This document shows, one piece after another, positions 42,333 to 51,102 of a stretch of 64,000 bases of DNA (position 1 is the stretch's first letter; every line of letters begins with the position of its first letter). The notes under the pieces were generated by a model, which did not search any database, was not told the DNA's origin, and saw only the letters and a list, made by a program, of their open reading frames with translations. The stretch is from assembly GCA_945952045.1 (NCBI GenBank), contig CAMFHE010000001.1, forward strand, positions 386,041-450,040, given 5' to 3'. Source of the DNA: an uncultured Rhizobium sp. GTDB lineage: Bacteria; Pseudomonadota; Alphaproteobacteria; Rhizobiales; Rhizobiaceae. The translations under genes were made by a program, and so were the position numbers.

Positions 42333-42893
42333 TCAGGCTGAAACCTGGGTGCTGAACCAGGCGACGAGTTCCGCCGCGTTGCTCAGTCCCGCCGCCTTCA
42401 TCAGGCGAGCGCGATGGGATTCCACGGTTCTGACGGAGATCGCGAGCTCCAGCGCGATCTCCGTGTTCGTCTTTCCCTGCGCCACCAGTGTGACGATCTG
42501 GCGTTGCCGGTCGGTCATTTCGAATGCGCCCAGGACAACGGGTCGCGTCAGCGGCTGAAAACAGTAGATTGCCTGCGCGAAGGGATCGGTCGGGTGACGG
42601 GTTCGGCCATGCACCTGGCACCAGAACCGACGGCCATCGCTCGCGGTCATCACGCGTTCGTCGTAATAGACTTTTCCACCTGGCAGATGTGCGCCCCACA
42701 TCTTGCCGGTCCGGACGAAATCGGCATGTTTGGGATAGAGTCGGGCAAAGCTTCGATCGATCAGTTCGGAGCGGCCGTATCCGAACAGCGTGGCGAACTC
42801 CTCATTGCAGTCGCGAATGATACGGTGGGTGGCGTAGACCATCGGCACCGGCAATTCCTTGAGCAGAAAGCGAAGAGCGCCGGGCGTATCCAT
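42333..42893 (-). CDS. PAS-LuxR family transcriptional regulator
   Basis: The 186-aa protein has an N-terminal PAS domain (residues about 5-110: LPVPMVYATHRIIRDCNEEFATLFGYGRSELIDRS) and a C-terminal LuxR helix-turn-helix (MTDRQRQIVTLVAQGKTNTEIALELAISVRTVESHRARLMKAAG). There is no receiver domain, so it is not a classical response regulator. Its gene is divergent from the CoA-transferase operon with about 120 bp between starts. Direct small-molecule control through the PAS domain is likely. The target is inferred from position. Confidence 0.85.
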   Translation of the reverse strand: MDTPGALRFLLKELPVPMVYATHRIIRDCNEEFATLFGYGRSELIDRSFARLYPKHADFVRTGKMWGAHLPGGKVYYDERVMTASDGRRFWCQVHGRTRHPTDPFAQAIYCFQPLTRPVVLGAFEMTDRQRQIVTLVAQGKTNTEIALELAISVRTVESHRARLMKAAGLSNAAELVAWFSTQVSA

Positions 42894-43012
42894 GGAAACC
42901 TCGCAACATCCGGGATGCAGTATTTATACTGCTAACCGGTCGCCTCCATCAAGCGTTAGCATTTCCCGGTCGCCCGCATCTGCGGCGAAAAATTGCAATC
43001 TTGGAGGAGCAA

Positions 43013-43723
43013 TTGCGTAAAATCATTTCGGACGCGTCCGAAGCCTTGGCCGGCGTCCTGACCGATGGCATGACCATCATGTCTGGCGGCTTCGGGCTTT
43101 GTGGCATTCCATCGACGCTCATCGAGGCGGTGCGCCTGTCCGGCGCGCGCGACCTGACGTTCATCTCCAACAATGCCGGTGTCGACGGCTATGGTCTGGG
43201 CGTGCTCCTGCAGACGCGGCAGATCAGGAAGATGATCTCGTCCTACGTCGGCGAGAACAAGCTTTTTGCCGAACAATTCCTGTCGGGAGAGCTGGAACTC
43301 GAATTCAACCCGCAGGGAACGCTGGCCGAGCGTATTCGCGCCGGCGGCGCCGGGATCCCGGCCTTCTACACCAAGACGGGCGTCGGCACGCTGATCGCCG
43401 AAGGCAAGGAAGTGCGCCAGTTCAACGGTGAGGACTACGTCATGGAGACGGGCCTCGTTGCGGATATCGCGCTTGTTCATGCGTGGAAAAGCGATACCGA
43501 GGGCAATCTCGTCTATCGAAAAACCGCCCGCAATTTCAATCCGATGATGGCGACGGCCGCAAAGCTGACGATTGCCGAGGTCGAACACCTCGTGTCCGCT
43601 GGCGAGATCGATCCCGATGCGGTGCATACGCCGGGGGTTTTCGTCCAGAAGATCCTGCATGTCGCCGATGCGCAGAAGCGCATCGAGCAAAGAACCGTTC
43701 GCTCGAAGACACAGGTGGCTTGA
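43013..43723 (+). CDS. 3-oxoacid CoA-transferase, subunit A
   Basis: TTG at 43013 is the best start: GGAGG ends 5 bp upstream and the product (236 aa) then has the normal subunit A N-terminus and length. The CoA-transferase signature [18 protein letters not shown] is near residue 20. [31 protein letters not shown] is characteristic of ScoA/PcaI-type subunits. With subunit B (1 bp downstream) it moves CoA from succinyl-CoA to acetoacetate or 3-oxoadipate. No beta-ketoadipate pathway genes lie nearby, so ketone-body or short-chain oxoacid use is slightly favoured. Confidence 0.9.
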   Translation: MRKIISDASEALAGVLTDGMTIMSGGFGLCGIPSTLIEAVRLSGARDLTFISNNAGVDGYGLGVLLQTRQIRKMISSYVGENKLFAEQFLSGELELEFNPQGTLAERIRAGGAGIPAFYTKTGVGTLIAEGKEVRQFNGEDYVMETGLVADIALVHAWKSDTEGNLVYRKTARNFNPMMATAAKLTIAEVEHLVSAGEIDPDAVHTPGVFVQKILHVADAQKRIEQRTVRSKTQVA

Positions 43724-43724
43724 T

Positions 43725-44369
43725 ATGGCATGGACACGCGAACAGATGGCGGCTCGTGCCGCCCGTGAACTGCGCGACGGCTTTTACGTCAATCTTGGCA
43801 TTGGCATTCCGACGCTGGTTGCCAATTACATTCCTGACAACATCGACGTCACGCTGCAAAGCGAAAACGGCATGCTTGGTATGGGACCGTTCCCGTTCGA
43901 AGGCGAGGAAGACGCCGACCTCATCAATGCCGGCAAGCAGACGATCACCGAACTGGCGAAGACGAGCTATTTCTCGTCGGCCGACAGTTTCGCGATGATC
44001 CGGGGCGGGCATATCGACCTGTCGATCCTCGGCGCCATGCAGGTTTCCGAAAGCGGCGATCTCGCCAATTGGATGATCCCCGGCAAGATGGTGAAGGGCA
44101 TGGGCGGCGCGATGGATCTCGTCGCCGGCGTCAAGCGCGTCGTCGTCGTCATGGAACACGAGGCGAAAGGCGAGCCGAAGCTTCTGAAGGAATGCAATCT
44201 GCCGCTCACCGGCCGTCGCGTGGCCGATCTGGTGATTACCGATCTTGGCGTGATCGAGGTGGCGCGGCAGGGCGAGCCGAAGATGACGCTGATCGAACTG
44301 GCCGATGGCGTTTCGGTCGACGAGATCGTCGCCAAGACGGCGGCCACGCTGATCATCGGTCTGCGATAG
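43725..44369 (+). CDS. 3-oxoacid CoA-transferase, subunit B
   Basis: The 214-aa protein starts 1 bp after subunit [17 protein letters not shown] and the active-site loop [12 protein letters not shown] are present; the Glu of SENG forms the covalent CoA thioester. [14 protein letters not shown] and [20 protein letters not shown] complete the family pattern. It forms a heterodimer or heterotetramer with subunit A in the cytoplasm. Confidence 0.93.
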   Translation: MAWTREQMAARAARELRDGFYVNLGIGIPTLVANYIPDNIDVTLQSENGMLGMGPFPFEGEEDADLINAGKQTITELAKTSYFSSADSFAMIRGGHIDLSILGAMQVSESGDLANWMIPGKMVKGMGGAMDLVAGVKRVVVVMEHEAKGEPKLLKECNLPLTGRRVADLVITDLGVIEVARQGEPKMTLIELADGVSVDEIVAKTAATLIIGLR

Positions 44370-44386
44370 CAGCGCGTCGCCTCGTC

Positions 44387-45910
44387 TCAGGACATGGCGC
44401 CCTGCCTGCGGGGCGCCGTTCCAGCCGGTTCGAAACGCGTCGCCCATAGGGTTTCTGCGCGTGCGTATGCCATTGCAAAAGTGAGCGCACCGGATGTTTC
44501 CAGCGCGAGGAGGGCCGCTGCGGCGGTGCTGAGGATGATCGCCTCGACCGAAGGATCGCGCGCAGCACCACTCCAGATAGCCTGCCAATACTGACGGCTG
44601 CTATAGCCCTTGGGAAGCGATTGCGTCGCAGGCGGCGGCTGCGATGGGACGATGGTGTCGATGGCTTCACCGGCGACGAGCTGGCTGATCGTCGTTGCCC
44701 GAAACGGCGTAAATTCGGCCACATCCCTGGTGTTGCCGAGCATGGCGATGTCCTGCGCGTCGAGAAGGCGCGCGGCATCGCGATGCAATTCCCGCTGCGA
44801 GGGTTGGGCGACGCCGGTAAGCGTCACGCGCGCGGCAAGCGGATTGATCAGATGCACCAGCGTATTGATCGGCAGGCGCATTTCCAGCAGCGGATAGAGG
44901 CCGAGCAAGCTCTGGATTTGCGGCGCGACCGTGCCGATCGGCAGATAGGCGATGGAATGATCCCGGATCGCCTCACGGGCTTGCGCCAAAGAAGCGCAGA
45001 CGGGAATGCCGGCGAGACCTGCGGCCAGTTCGAACTTTCCGGCCTCCTCACCCTGCCCGTGATGGCCATGCAAAAGCACGCGGTAACCGCCGGCGGCGAC
45101 CAGTCGTGCGGCATGCAGAAACCAGGGCGGCGTTCGCACCTTTGGCGAAACGTAGACCGGCCAATCGAGATCGGCGTGACGTCCAATGGCGGCATCGGCC
45201 TGTATGTGCATCTGCGCCGCCTTGACGAAACCGGCGACCTCCGCCGCGGTCACGCCGCGATATTGGATGACCGACAGCAATGCGCCAAGCTGGATCGGAT
45301 CGGCGTCGCCGGACAGGATGATGCCAAGCGCGTCGGTCGCCTCGTCCATCGTCAGCGGTCGGCTTCTGCCGGTTCCGGCCGCCGTCGTCGCGATATATTT
45401 CGCCAGCCGCTTTCCCCCGTCGGCATTGTGACCGATCTTGGCGAGCTTGCGGGCGATATCGAGCGGTGACGGTTCGCCTTGTAACAGTTCGTCGCGCTGC
45501 ACCGAGAGCGGCAGGGTGGCGACGAGCGGCGGATTTTTCCAGTCGTCGGAGACGGCGCCGATCGGAGCGGACTGGGTTCTGCGATGAATGAGGTCGTCCA
45601 TCTCGGCGGCGATCGCCCTGACCCTGGCGCGCAATCCCTCGGCGACGGGCGTCGGCAACAGGCCCTTTCCTGTGCGGATGAAAAGCGGATCGTCGTAGAG
45701 CGCGCGCAATTGCGACAACATGCGGCTGACGGCGGGGCTCTGCAGGCCAAGGCTTGCGGCCGCACCCGCCACCGACCCCTCGCGCAGGAGCGCATCGAGG
45801 ACGGCAAGCAGGCGAAGCTGGCCGAGACGATCCTGTTTCTGCTGTGCAGTCACGACTTCCACGATCCATACCCTTTCTTGCGACGCGAGGTATCGCATCG
45901 CCGGCACCAA
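44387..45910 (-). CDS. Fusion of LysR-type DNA-binding domain and TrpD2/YbiB-like (glycosyltransferase family 3) domain
   Basis: The 507-aa protein (or about 491 aa if a GTG at 45862, after GAAAGGG, is used) starts with a LysR-type winged helix at residues 31-90 (LRLLAVLDALLREGSVAGAAASLGLQ, then SPAVSRMLSQLRALYDDPLFIRT). The usual LysR effector domain is missing. Instead, residues about 145-500 match TrpD2/YbiB, relatives of anthranilate phosphoribosyltransferase: DIARKLAKIGHN, PLTMDEATDALGIILSGDADPIQLGALLSVIQYRGVT, VLLHGHHGQGEEAG and PINTLVHLINPLAARV. YbiB itself binds nucleic acid and lacks the normal TrpD reaction. A regulator with a phosphoribosyltransferase-type sensor is the simplest reading. 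The ligand is unknown. Confidence 0.78.
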   Translation of the reverse strand: MVPAMRYLASQERVWIVEVVTAQQKQDRLGQLRLLAVLDALLREGSVAGAAASLGLQSPAVSRMLSQLRALYDDPLFIRTGKGLLPTPVAEGLRARVRAIAAEMDDLIHRRTQSAPIGAVSDDWKNPPLVATLPLSVQRDELLQGEPSPLDIARKLAKIGHNADGGKRLAKYIATTAAGTGRSRPLTMDEATDALGIILSGDADPIQLGALLSVIQYRGVTAAEVAGFVKAAQMHIQADAAIGRHADLDWPVYVSPKVRTPPWFLHAARLVAAGGYRVLLHGHHGQGEEAGKFELAAGLAGIPVCASLAQAREAIRDHSIAYLPIGTVAPQIQSLLGLYPLLEMRLPINTLVHLINPLAARVTLTGVAQPSQRELHRDAARLLDAQDIAMLGNTRDVAEFTPFRATTISQLVAGEAIDTIVPSQPPPATQSLPKGYSSRQYWQAIWSGAARDPSVEAIILSTAAAALLALETSGALTFAMAYARAETLWATRFEPAGTAPRRQGAMS

Positions 45911-46095
45911 ATTGCGCTGGCTCGAATTTGGAATGATTCCAGAACAGCGCGGTTGACCCTGTAAGGGCTCCTATCTAAGTGGACCTAAAAGCTCAACTTA
46001 TTTGGGCGCACTTAACGGTAACTTGAAACGGGGTGACGACCATGTGGGGTGGTTCCAGCGTAACGCTTGAAAACGATCGAACGGCTGATGCAGGC

Positions 46096-48159
46096 ATGAT
46101 GAAACAGGCGCTCGGCCTCCTCCTGGCGAGCACGGTGCTGTCCGCGCCGTTTGCCGCTTACGCTCAGGACGAAGCGCAGGATACGCGCCTGCAGGACATC
46201 GTGGTCACCGCCGCCGGTTTCGAGCAGAACGTCAAGGACGCGCCGGCAAGCATCACCGTCGTCACCCGTGAGGACCTGGAGCGCGGCGCTTATCGGGATG
46301 TGACCGACGCGTTGCGGGAAGTGCAGGGCGTTGCGGTCACAGGTATCGCCAACGAAAAGGACATCTTCATTCGCGGTCTGCCGGGCGCCTATACGCTGAT
46401 CCTCGTCGACGGAAAGCGTCAGAGCACGCGCGATGCGCGCACCAACGGCAATTCCGGTTTCGAGCAGAATTTCCTGCCGCCCTTGGCGGCGATCGAGCGC
46501 ATCGAGGTCGTGCGCGGCCCGATGTCGTCGCTTTACGGCTCCGACGCCATGGGCGGCGTCATCAACATCATCACCCGCAAGGTTTCCGACCGCTGGATCG
46601 GCAGCGTCACCACCGACGCCACACTGCAGCAGCATGGCGAATACGGCAACAGCGCCCAGACCTCCGTGTATGCATCCGGCCCGATCTACAAGGACATGCT
46701 CGGGCTTCAGCTTTGGGGGCGGGGCCTCAATCGTGGCGAGGACGAGGTTCTCAGCGGCACCACCAGCGCCCGCGAACTCGACATTGCCGGCCAGCTGACG
46801 CTGACGCCGAACGAGAACCACGACATCATCCTCAAGGGCGGCCATACGAACCTGCGCCGCGAGGCCAATGCCGGGCGCACGCTCGAAGCCATCGCCAACG
46901 GCACCTATAACGACAATACCCGCGATCACTGGTCGCTGACCCATGTCGGTCGCTGGGGCGGCACGACGTCGGAATTCTCGATTTCACAGGAGTGGGCCGA
47001 GCGTTTCAACTACACCTACACGCCCGCCCAGCGTCGTTATGTCGAAAACACCCGCTCGCCGGAAATCCGCAACACCGTTATCGACGGCAAGTTCACAACG
47101 CCCTTCGACCTGGCCGGATCGCATACGCTGGTGACCGGCGGCCAGTTCTTCGAGGCGCGGCTGAACGACCAGAATCCCGGCCGCCGCACCGGTCTGGACG
47201 AGACCTTTTCGGCAACGCAATGGGCGCTGTTTGCCGAAGACGAATGGCGGCTTCTCGACAATTTCGCCCTGACCACCGGCCTGCGCACCGACCACCACCA
47301 GGAATACGGCTCGCATCTCAGCCCGCGCATCTATGGTGTGTGGACCGTCAACAGCGAATTGACCGTCAAGGGCGGCATCTCCACCGGTTTTCGCGCGCCC
47401 GAGATCCGCAACATCGCGCCGGGCTATGCCTATACGACCGGCGGCGGCGGTTGCTCCTATGGGCCGAACGGCACCTGCGGCGTCATCATCGCCGATCCGG
47501 GCCTGAAGGCGGAAAGCAGCACCAGCTATGAGATCGGCGCTGTCTGGGACAATGGCGAAGTCGTCCTCGGCGCGACCTATTTCTACACCGATTTCAAGGA
47601 CAAGATCTCGAATGCGCTGGTTCTCGACAGTGCCGGCCAGCCGGTGCGCTGGAGCGAGGATCCCAATTATCGCCTCTGGTACAACTACAATATCGACGAT
47701 GCGGTGATGCAGGGCGTCGAACTGACGGCAACCTGGCATGCGACGGCGGATCTGTCCTTCCGCGGCAGCTACACCTACACCCATTCCGAGCAGATGACCG
47801 GCAGCTATGCGGGCTTCCCGCTGGCGCGCACGCCCGAACACATGGCCAATCTGCGCGCCGACTGGGTGACGCCGATCGAAGGGTTGGAAAGCTGGGCGGC
47901 GCTCAACTATCACGGCGCGGAAATCGCCGCCGGCGCACGCATCGGAACCAATGGCGCGCCGGTGACGATCAACGGGCAGCAGGGCCGCAAATACGATGCC
48001 TATGCCACGCTCGATCTCGGCGTGAAATACGCCATCAACGATACGGTGGCGCTCGCCGGCGCGGTCTACAACGTCTTCGACAAGGAGGTCGAGCCGACCG
48101 ATTTCAATACGGTCGGCGAAGGCCGCCGATTTTGGGTCAGCCTGACCAAGACATTCTGA
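46096..48159 (+). CDS. TonB-dependent receptor, FepA/CirA-like
   Basis: The start at 46096 gives a signal peptide (MMKQALGLLLASTVLSAPFAAYAQ) and 687 aa. The TonB box (DIVVTAAG) is followed by a plug domain (DVTDALREVQGVAVTG, FIRGLPGAYTLILVDGKRQ, IERIEVVRGPMSSLYGSDAMGGVINIIT) and a barrel that ends VSLTKTF. The next four genes encode a FatB/CeuE-type importer, so the ligand is probably a catecholate or related ferric siderophore. Family members accept enterobactin, its breakdown products or vibriobactin. Confidence 0.9.
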   Translation: MMKQALGLLLASTVLSAPFAAYAQDEAQDTRLQDIVVTAAGFEQNVKDAPASITVVTREDLERGAYRDVTDALREVQGVAVTGIANEKDIFIRGLPGAYTLILVDGKRQSTRDARTNGNSGFEQNFLPPLAAIERIEVVRGPMSSLYGSDAMGGVINIITRKVSDRWIGSVTTDATLQQHGEYGNSAQTSVYASGPIYKDMLGLQLWGRGLNRGEDEVLSGTTSARELDIAGQLTLTPNENHDIILKGGHTNLRREANAGRTLEAIANGTYNDNTRDHWSLTHVGRWGGTTSEFSISQEWAERFNYTYTPAQRRYVENTRSPEIRNTVIDGKFTTPFDLAGSHTLVTGGQFFEARLNDQNPGRRTGLDETFSATQWALFAEDEWRLLDNFALTTGLRTDHHQEYGSHLSPRIYGVWTVNSELTVKGGISTGFRAPEIRNIAPGYAYTTGGGGCSYGPNGTCGVIIADPGLKAESSTSYEIGAVWDNGEVVLGATYFYTDFKDKISNALVLDSAGQPVRWSEDPNYRLWYNYNIDDAVMQGVELTATWHATADLSFRGSYTYTHSEQMTGSYAGFPLARTPEHMANLRADWVTPIEGLESWAALNYHGAEIAAGARIGTNGAPVTINGQQGRKYDAYATLDLGVKYAINDTVALAGAVYNVFDKEVEPTDFNTVGEGRRFWVSLTKTF

Positions 48160-48214
48160 CAATCGATGTTGCCGGCCGGGCCGGACGGCCCGAAAGCCAA
48201 GGAGAATTCTCGCA

Positions 48215-49138
48215 ATGATTTTACATCACACCCGCGCCATCGCGGCGGCAGCCATTCTCGTCGGTTCGATGCTGACAGCCGGCCTTTCGCAGGCAGCGGA
48301 TCTGGTCGTCAAACACAAGCAGGGCGAAACGACGTTGGCCGCGACGCCCAAGACCGTTCTCGTCTTCGATCTCGCATCGCTTGATACGCTTGCGGCGCTG
48401 AACATTCCGGTGGCCGGCGTTCCCGGCGGCGTCAAGCCCGCCTATCTCAAGCAGTATGACGATGACAAATACGTCAAGGTCGGCACGCTGTTCGAGCCCG
48501 ATTACGAGGCGGTCAACGCCGCCGAGCCCGATCTCATCATCGTTGCCGGTCGCTCGGCGGCAAAATATGCCGAGCTTGCCAAGATCGCCCCGACGATCGA
48601 TCTCACCGTCGGGCCTGAGAATTTCGTCGACGAAACCAAGGACAATATCCGCACGCTGTCGCGCGTCTTCGACAAGGCGGCCGATGGCGACGCACTGGTA
48701 TCGAAGCTGGAAAGCTCTATTGCCGACGTCAGCGCGCTTGCCGCGACGAAGGGCAAGGGTCTTCTGGTGCTGACGACCGGCGGCAAAATGAGCGCCTTCG
48801 GCCCCGGTTCGCGCTTCGGCATGCTCTACAGCGTCTATGGCGTCAAACCGGCGGCGGAGACGAAGCATGTCGGCAATCACGGCCAGGCGATTTCCTTCGA
48901 ATACATCCTCGAAAACGATCCCGACTGGCTATTCGTCATCGACCGCGATGCGGCGATCGGCCGGGAGTCCCAGTCGGCGGCGGCCTATCTCGACAATGAG
49001 GTCGTGCGCAAGACCAAGGCCTGGCGGGACGGCCACGTCGTCTATCTCGATCCTTCCATCTGGTATCTCGTCGGCGGTGGCGCCAGCGCTATCCAGAAGA
49101 CGGTCGACCAATTGAAGTCGGCGCTGTCAGCCACGTGA
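48215..49138 (+). CDS. Siderophore ABC transporter substrate-binding protein (FatB/CeuE/YclQ type)
   Basis: The 307-aa protein has a signal peptide ending near GLSQAAD, then the helical-backbone (class III) binding fold. PKTVLVFDLASLDTLAALNIPVAGVPGG and EPDYEAVNAAEPDLIIVAGRSAAKYAEL are typical of the CeuE/FatB group. AAGGAG lies before the ATG. It lies 55 bp after the receptor gene and about 45 bp before the permease gene, with an 8-bp hairpin in between. Confidence 0.9.
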   Translation: MILHHTRAIAAAAILVGSMLTAGLSQAADLVVKHKQGETTLAATPKTVLVFDLASLDTLAALNIPVAGVPGGVKPAYLKQYDDDKYVKVGTLFEPDYEAVNAAEPDLIIVAGRSAAKYAELAKIAPTIDLTVGPENFVDETKDNIRTLSRVFDKAADGDALVSKLESSIADVSALAATKGKGLLVLTTGGKMSAFGPGSRFGMLYSVYGVKPAAETKHVGNHGQAISFEYILENDPDWLFVIDRDAAIGRESQSAAAYLDNEVVRKTKAWRDGHVVYLDPSIWYLVGGGASAIQKTVDQLKSALSAT

Positions 49139-49147
49139 TTGACCTCG

Positions 49148-49169
49148 GCGCAGCCCTAAACGGCTGCGC
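49148..49169 (+). terminator. Intercistronic hairpin after the siderophore-binding-protein gene
   Basis: GCGCAGCC's complement follows closely: bases 49148-49155 pair perfectly with 49162-49169 (8-bp stem, loop CTAAAC), and TCTTCTTCT comes next. It is 10 bp after the stop of the binding-protein gene and 16 bp before the permease start. It could end part of the transcripts or protect the upstream message, so that more binding protein than permease is made. Confidence 0.6.
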
Positions 49170-49184
49170 TCTTCTTCTGTCGAT

Positions 49185-50141
49185 ATGCCATTGAAAATCG
49201 CACTCGCCTTCGTCCTCATCTGTCTTCTCGCCGTGGCAAGTCTCATGACCGGCGTCAGCCAGCTGTCGCTCTCGTCCCTGTGGGAGGGCGGCACGGCCGC
49301 GCTGGTGCTTGCCGAGGTGCGCCTTCCGCGTACGCTGGCGCTGATGCTGGCCGGCGCCGGGCTTGCCGTGTCGGGCACGATCATGCAGATGCTGGCGCGT
49401 AACCGTTATGTCGAGCCGTCGACGGCCGGAACGGTCGAGTCCGCCAAGCTCGGCATGCTCTTCGTACTGCTTCTTGCGCCGGACCTGCCGGTCTATGGGC
49501 GAATGCTGGTTGCCTCCGCCTTCGCCCTTGCCGGGACGGCGCTGTTTTTGCTGATCCTGAGCCGCATTCCGCTGCGCACCGCCCTGATGGTGCCACTGGT
49601 CGGCATTATGCTGGGCGGGGTCATCGATGCTGTCACCAGTTTCTTCGCCTATCGCTACGATCTCATGCAGTCTCTGGGCGCGTGGACGAGTGGCGATTTT
49701 TCAGCGGTCCTGCGTGGCCGTTACGAACTCCTGTGGGTAGCGCTTGCGTTGACGCTGGTCGCCTATCGGGCAGCGGATCGTTTCACCGTCAGCGGCATGG
49801 GGGAGGCCTTCGCCGCCAATCTCGGCCTCGATTATCGAAAGATCGTCGCGCTCGGCCTCGTCATCGTGTCGCTGGTCACGGCCTGCGTCGTCGTCACGGT
49901 CGGCAATGTGCCGTTCGTCGGACTGATCGTGCCGAACATCCTGGCGCTCGCAATGGGCGACAATCTCAGGCGCTCGCTGCCGTGGACCGCGCTTCTCGGT
50001 GCAGGCCTGGTGTTGGCCTGCGATATTGTCGGACGGTTGCTGATCGCGCCATTCGAGATCCCCGTCGGCACCATCCTCGGCGTCGCCGGCAGCGTCTTCT
50101 TCCTCTATCTCGTCCTGCGGAGGAATGCCCGTGTCGCCTGA
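49185..50141 (+). CDS. Siderophore ABC transporter permease (FatD/CeuB type)
   Basis: The 318-aa FecCD-family protein has about nine or ten membrane segments. LPRTLALMLAGAGLAVSGTIMQMLARNRYVEPSTAGT is the conserved first third. NVPFVGLIVPNILALAMGDNLRRSLPWTALLGAGLVLACDIVGRLL holds the ATPase-contact loop. It overlaps the next permease gene by 17 bp and should form a heterodimer with it. Confidence 0.9.
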   Translation: MPLKIALAFVLICLLAVASLMTGVSQLSLSSLWEGGTAALVLAEVRLPRTLALMLAGAGLAVSGTIMQMLARNRYVEPSTAGTVESAKLGMLFVLLLAPDLPVYGRMLVASAFALAGTALFLLILSRIPLRTALMVPLVGIMLGGVIDAVTSFFAYRYDLMQSLGAWTSGDFSAVLRGRYELLWVALALTLVAYRAADRFTVSGMGEAFAANLGLDYRKIVALGLVIVSLVTACVVVTVGNVPFVGLIVPNILALAMGDNLRRSLPWTALLGAGLVLACDIVGRLLIAPFEIPVGTILGVAGSVFFLYLVLRRNARVA

Positions 50142-51102
50142 TAGCCTGCGCCAGCGGCAGGCGGTCCGCATCCTCGTCATTTCCGGCCTGATCTGCCTTG
50201 TCGCCTGCATTCTGTTCCTGACCCTCGGCGCGAAGGGAAAATGGAGTTTCGTGCTGACGCTGCGCGGCAAGAAGCTCGCCGCCATGCTGCTCGTCGCCTA
50301 TGCCATCGCCGTCTCGACGGTCCTGTTCCAGACGATCACCAGCAATCGCATTCTCACGCCCTCGATCATGGGTTTCGATGCGCTGTTTACGCTGTTGCAG
50401 ACCGGGCTGGTCATGGCGTTCGGCGCGGCGCGCCTGTCGGCGGCCGATCCGCGCCTGATGTTTGCAATCGAATGCGGCGTCATGGTGCTGTTTTCAGCAC
50501 TGCTCTATCGCTGGCTGTTTTCGGGCGGGCTGCGCAGCCTGCATCTTCTCATCCTCGTCGGCATCATATTCGGCGTGCTGTTCCGCAGCCTCAGCCAGTT
50601 CATGCAACGTATCATCGATCCTAACGAATTCATCGTGTTGCAGGACCGGCTGTTCGCCAGTTTCAATTCCGTGCCCGGCGACCTGCTCGGCCTTGCCGCC
50701 ATGCTGCTTGCCGCTGCCAGCCTCGTGGCATGGCGCATCGGCCATACGTTCGATGTGATGGCGCTTGGCCGCGAGACGGCGATAGGCCTCGGCGTCGATC
50801 ACCGTCGGATAACGACCGTGCTGCTGATCGTCATCGCTGTCATGGTATCGGTGTCGACGGCGCTTGTCGGACCGGTCACCTTCTTCGGCCTGCTGGTCGC
50901 AAGCCTCGCCTATCGCATCGTTCCCGTCGAGCGGCATCGGTTCATCCTTCCGGCGGCGGCGCTTTTTGCGGCGATCGCGCTGGTCGCCGGCCAGACGATT
51001 CTCGAACGCCTGCTCGCCTTCGACACCGCACTCGGCATCGTGATCGAATTCGTCGGCGGGCTTTTCTTCATTCTCATGCTGGTTCGGAGGGCGGCGCGAT
51101 GA
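50125..51102 (+). CDS. Siderophore ABC transporter permease (FatC/CeuC type)
   Basis: The 325-aa FecCD-family protein shows LRGKKLAAMLLVAYAIAVSTVLFQTITSNRILTPSIMGFDALF, the family segment in which the usual Gly-rich turn is changed as in FatC. GPVTFFGLLVASLAYRIVPVERHRFILPAAALFA is the coupling region. Overlaps of 17 bp upstream and 4 bp downstream show coupled translation. Confidence 0.9.
   Translation: MPVSPDSLRQRQAVRILVISGLICLVACILFLTLGAKGKWSFVLTLRGKKLAAMLLVAYAIAVSTVLFQTITSNRILTPSIMGFDALFTLLQTGLVMAFGAARLSAADPRLMFAIECGVMVLFSALLYRWLFSGGLRSLHLLILVGIIFGVLFRSLSQFMQRIIDPNEFIVLQDRLFASFNSVPGDLLGLAAMLLAAASLVAWRIGHTFDVMALGRETAIGLGVDHRRITTVLLIVIAVMVSVSTALVGPVTFFGLLVASLAYRIVPVERHRFILPAAALFAAIALVAGQTILERLLAFDTALGIVIEFVGGLFFILMLVRRAAR

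Noticed and set aside
45953-45981. Promoter-like TTGACC and TATCTA before the FepA-like receptor gene
   Set aside because: The spacer is only 13 bp for TATCTA, and the 17-bp alternative (TAAGTG) is a poor -10, so no promoter is called.
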